In this document: positions 60,966-64,000 of the stretch, in pieces
Position numbering within the stretch: the first letter of the stretch is position 1
Layout of the letters: every line of letters starts with the position of its first letter
DNA from: Bacilli bacterium
GTDB taxonomy: Bacteria; Bacillota_I; Bacilli_A; RF39; UBA660
DNA: 64,000 bases
Direction of reading: 5' to 3'
Assembly: GCA_017405445.1 (NCBI GenBank)
Contig: JAFRAK010000041.1
Span: 37,146-101,145 of the forward strand
The notes under the pieces: model-generated
The model's database searches: none
Told to the model about the DNA's origin: nothing
The model's input: the letters and a program-made list of their open reading frames with translations, nothing else
Translations under genes and position numbers: made by a program

Positions 60966-63900
60966 TTGGCTTATAAGATTGTTAAAAGTGGTGATTATAG
61001 AGAAAGAAGAAATTTCTCTAGAATTCGTAATTCTTATGAATTGAAAGATTTACTTGAAATTCAGAAAAAATCCTATAATTGGTTTATTGAAGAGGGTATT
61101 AAAGAAGTATTTGAAGATTTATTTCCAGTAGAAAATTTCTCTGGAACTTTATCACTTGAATTCGGAGATTACCGTTTCGATGAACCAAAATATTCAATTA
61201 AAGAAAGTAAAGACCGTGAATCTACTTATGCTGCTCCATTAAGAGTAGAAGTACGTCTATTTAACCGTGAATCAGGTGAAGTAAAAGAACAAGAGATTTT
61301 TATGGGTGATATGCCTATTATGACAGATTCTGGTACTTTTGTTATCAATGGTGCTGAACGTGTTATTGTATCTCAATTAGTTCGTTCTCCAAGCGTTTAT
61401 TTTAATCATGAAGTAGATAAAAATGGACGTGAATTAATTACTTCTCAAATTATTCCTAATCGTGGTACATGGTTAGAATTTGAAACAGATGCTAGAGATG
61501 TATTATATGTAAGAATTGATAGAACTAGAAAAGTTCCTATTACTACATTACTTAGAGCATTTGGATTAAGTAGTGATGAAGATATTCTTAAGTTATTTGG
61601 AGAAGATGATTACTTAAAGAATACAATTGCAAAAGATTCTACAAAGAATACAGATGAAGCTCTAATTGAAATTTATGAAAAATTAAGACCAGGAGAACCA
61701 GCAACTCTTGATTCTTCTAAGAACCAAATTATTACTAGATTCTTTGATGAATTTAGATATGATTTATCTAAAGTTGGTCGTTATAAATTTAATCGTAAAT
61801 TAAATATTACTGATCGTTTACTTAATCAAACTTTAGCAGAAGATATTAAAGATGGAGATAAAGTATTATTTGAAAAGGGTACTGTTATTACAAAAGCTAA
61901 TATTGGAGAAATTAGTGAAATCTTTAAGAATGGATATGGAGTTGTTGATGCTAAAATCAATGAAGAGTTAGATTCATTTGGAAAAGTTCAAATGATTAAG
62001 ATTTTAGATCCTACTGATAAGAAGAAGAAATTACTAGTAATGGGTAATGATCAAGATATAGATATTAAAAGACTTACTATATCTGATGTATATGCTTCTG
62101 TATCTTATTATTTAAATTTATTACATGGTGTAGGTAATTATGATGAAATCGACCATTTAGGAAATAGACGTATTCGTCAAGTGGGTGAATTATTACAAAA
62201 TCAATTTAGAATTGGTGTTTCTAGAATGGAAAGAGTTATTCGTGAAAGAATGACTACTCAAGAAATGGAAGAAGTTACTCCTAAAACATTAATTAATATT
62301 AGACCTGTAACTGCTGCGATGAAAGAGTTCTTTGGATCATCTCAATTATCTCAATTTATGGATCAAACAAATCCAATTGCTGAACTTACAAATAAACGTC
62401 GTTTAAGTGCTTTAGGACCAGGTGGATTATCAAGAGATAGAGCTGGAGTTGAAGTACGTGACGTTAATACTTCTCACTATGGAAGAATTTGTCCTATTGA
62501 GTCTCCTGAAGGACCTAATATCGGACTTATTACTTCACTTGCTAGTTATGCAAAGATTGATGAATATGGATTTATTATGACTCCATATCGTAAAGTAGTT
62601 GATTGTCAAATTACTGATGAAGTAGTTTACTTAACTGCTGATGATGAATTAGATTATGTTATTTCTCAATCTACTGTTGGAACTGATGAGAAAAATAGAA
62701 TTACTGATGAATTAGTTAATGCTCGTTTACGTGGAGAAAATATTTTAGCTAAGCCAGAAGATGTTGATTATATCGATGTTAGTCCACAACAAGTTGTATC
62801 TATCACAACAAGTTGTATTCCATTCCTTGAACATGATGATGCTACTCGTGCACTTATGGGTGCTAACATGCAACGTCAAGCTATGCCACTTATTAAGACT
62901 GAAGCTCCTTTAGTTGGAACTGGTGTTGAATTTATTGCAGCTAAAGATTCAGGAGTTGAAGTTATTGCTAAAAATGATGGTGTTGTTGAATATGTAGATG
63001 CTAAGAGAATTGAAGTTAAGACTAAAGAAGGAAAAGATACATATCAACTTGCTAACTTTGAACTTGCTAACTCTAGTATTTGTTCTCATCAAAGACCTAT
63101 TGTTCATGTAGGAGATAAAGTTAAGAAAGATAAGACTATTCTTGCTGATGGAAATTCTACTGATAAAGGAGAACTTGCGTTAGGTAAGAATATGACTGTT
63201 GCATTCATGACTTTTAATGGATATAACTATGAGGATGCGGTTATCTTAAATGAAAATTTAGTTAAAGATGATAAGTATACTTCATTACATCTAGAAGATT
63301 ATGAAATGCAATGTCGTGAGACTAAACTAGGACCTGAAGAGATTACAAGAGATATTCCTAATGTATCTGAAGAATCTCGTAGAAATCTAGATGAAAATGG
63401 TATTGTAACAATTGGTACTGAAGTTAAAGAAGGAGATATCCTTGTTGGTAAAGTTACTCCTAAGGGAATGGCTGAACTTACTTCAGAAGAAAAATTATTA
63501 CATGCTATATTCGGTGAAAAAACAAGAGAAGTTCGTGATACATCACTACGTGTTCCACATGGTGGAGATGGAATTGTTCACGATATTAAGATTTATTCTA
63601 GAAAAGATAATGATGAATTACCTGCAGGTGTTTCTAAAGTAATTCGTGTTTATATTATTCAAAAACGTAAGATTCAAGTTGGAGATAAGATGTCTGGACG
63701 TCATGGTAATAAAGGTGTTATTTCACTTATTCTTCCTGAAGAAGATATGCCATTTTTACCAGATGGTACTCCAGTAGATATAATGCTTAATCCACTTGGG
63801 GTTCCTTCTCGTATGAATATTGGACAAGTACTTGAAGTACATTTAGGTATGGCTGCTAAAAAGCTTGGTGTTCATATCGCTACTCCAGTATTCGATGGTG

Positions 63901-64000
63901 CTACTGAAGAAGATATAGCTAAAATGATGAAAGAAGCAGGTATGGATCCTGATGGTAAGACTGTTTTATATGATGGTCGTACAGGTCGTCCATTTGATAA
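60966..64000 (+). CDS. rpoB: RNA polymerase beta subunit, 5' part
   Basis: Starts TTG (60966) after [27 protein letters not shown]. The frame is open to the window end (about 1011 residues). Rifampicin cluster: [20 protein letters not shown], then [17 protein letters not shown]. Residue 476 (E. coli position 526) is Asn, not His; position 518 is Thr. The active-site DGxN-type downstream [13 protein letters not shown] is intact. Asn at this position underlies natural rifampicin insensitivity in mollicutes. The gene has no full reading frame here because it runs off the window. Confidence 0.97.
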   Translation, partial: MAYKIVKSGDYRERRNFSRIRNSYELKDLLEIQKKSYNWFIEEGIKEVFEDLFPVENFSGTLSLEFGDYRFDEPKYSIKESKDRESTYAAPLRVEVRLFNRESGEVKEQEIFMGDMPIMTDSGTFVINGAERVIVSQLVRSPSVYFNHEVDKNGRELITSQIIPNRGTWLEFETDARDVLYVRIDRTRKVPITTLLRAFGLSSDEDILKLFGEDDYLKNTIAKDSTKNTDEALIEIYEKLRPGEPATLDSSKNQIITRFFDEFRYDLSKVGRYKFNRKLNITDRLLNQTLAEDIKDGDKVLFEKGTVITKANIGEISEIFKNGYGVVDAKINEELDSFGKVQMIKILDPTDKKKKLLVMGNDQDIDIKRLTISDVYASVSYYLNLLHGVGNYDEIDHLGNRRIRQVGELLQNQFRIGVSRMERVIRERMTTQEMEEVTPKTLINIRPVTAAMKEFFGSSQLSQFMDQTNPIAELTNKRRLSALGPGGLSRDRAGVEVRDVNTSHYGRICPIESPEGPNIGLITSLASYAKIDEYGFIMTPYRKVVDCQITDEVVYLTADDELDYVISQSTVGTDEKNRITDELVNARLRGENILAKPEDVDYIDVSPQQVVSITTSCIPFLEHDDATRALMGANMQRQAMPLIKTEAPLVGTGVEFIAAKDSGVEVIAKNDGVVEYVDAKRIEVKTKEGKDTYQLANFELANSSICSHQRPIVHVGDKVKKDKTILADGNSTDKGELALGKNMTVAFMTFNGYNYEDAVILNENLVKDDKYTSLHLEDYEMQCRETKLGPEEITRDIPNVSEESRRNLDENGIVTIGTEVKEGDILVGKVTPKGMAELTSEEKLLHAIFGEKTREVRDTSLRVPHGGDGIVHDIKIYSRKDNDELPAGVSKVIRVYIIQKRKIQVGDKMSGRHGNKGVISLILPEEDMPFLPDGTPVDIMLNPLGVPSRMNIGQVLEVHLGMAAKKLGVHIATPVFDGATEEDIAKMMKEAGMDPDGKTVLYDGRTGRPFD

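Noticed and set aside
63412..63642. A 76-codon plus-strand frame inside rpoB
   Set aside because: It is in a different frame from rpoB and lies within a conserved region of the beta subunit.
1..64000. CRISPR arrays, insertion sequences, prophage, rRNA or tRNA genes
   Set aside because: No regular repeats, transposase or integrase genes, terminal repeats or cloverleaf sequences were seen in the window.

Overview
This window spans the replication origin of a very AT-rich, low-GC Gram-positive bacterium. Gene order (rpmH-rnpA-yidC-jag, mnmE-mnmG-rsmG, noc, parA-parB on one side; dnaA-dnaN-recF-gyrB-gyrA on the other) is the classic Bacillota origin layout. Sporulation-associated genes (bofA, yabG, veg, spoVG, yabP, yabQ, sigH-like) point to a spore former. 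UGA is used as a stop and tryptophan is UGG, so this is not a recoded mollicute. An Asn at the mollicute-type rifampicin position of RpoB, a short Alu-less SRP RNA and the compact gene order suggest a Bacilli lineage near Erysipelotrichia, RF39 or mollicute relatives. That placement is an inference.

Left arm, minus strand, 1-12.63 kb, read away from the origin: rpmH, rnpA, yidC, jag; one unknown gene; mnmE, mnmG, rsmG; noc; parA, parB, mscS, a DUF951 gene, an AbgT-type transporter; and the 5' part of ychF. The origin lies at 12.63-14.57 kb, with seven DnaA-box-like sites upstream of dnaA and two more plus a trinucleotide repeat between dnaA and dnaN.

Right arm, plus strand: dnaA, dnaN, a comK homologue, recF (with an 8-codon leader ORF), gyrB and gyrA. 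Then come a centromere-like segment with three perfect parS sites and one perfect Noc-binding site, and the SRP RNA. Next are tadA, dnaX, ybaB, recR, bofA, holB, ricT, trmN6, rsmI, pth, mfd, an unknown gene, and T-box-controlled metG. These are followed by tatD, a SipW peptidase with two exported paralogues, rsmA, yabG, veg, spoVG, yabP, yabQ, divIC, tilS, ftsH, a cell-surface protein, mscL, dusB, an RDD protein, lysS and a YfcC-like carrier. The arm ends with cysS, mrnC, rlmB, a sigma factor, an EssB-like pseudokinase candidate, secE, nusG, rplK, rplA, rplJ, rplL, two small helical proteins, two candidate structured RNAs, an rsmC-like gene and rpoB (cut by the window end).

The genes mainly serve replication initiation and segregation, tRNA modification and charging, and ribosome and RNA polymerase supply. 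The least explained parts are an 800-base tract with two promoter-to-terminator RNA units upstream of rpoB, yabG with no canonical start, a possible slippage site in dnaX, comK beside the origin, and hints of a type VII secretion relic around the ribosomal protein cluster.
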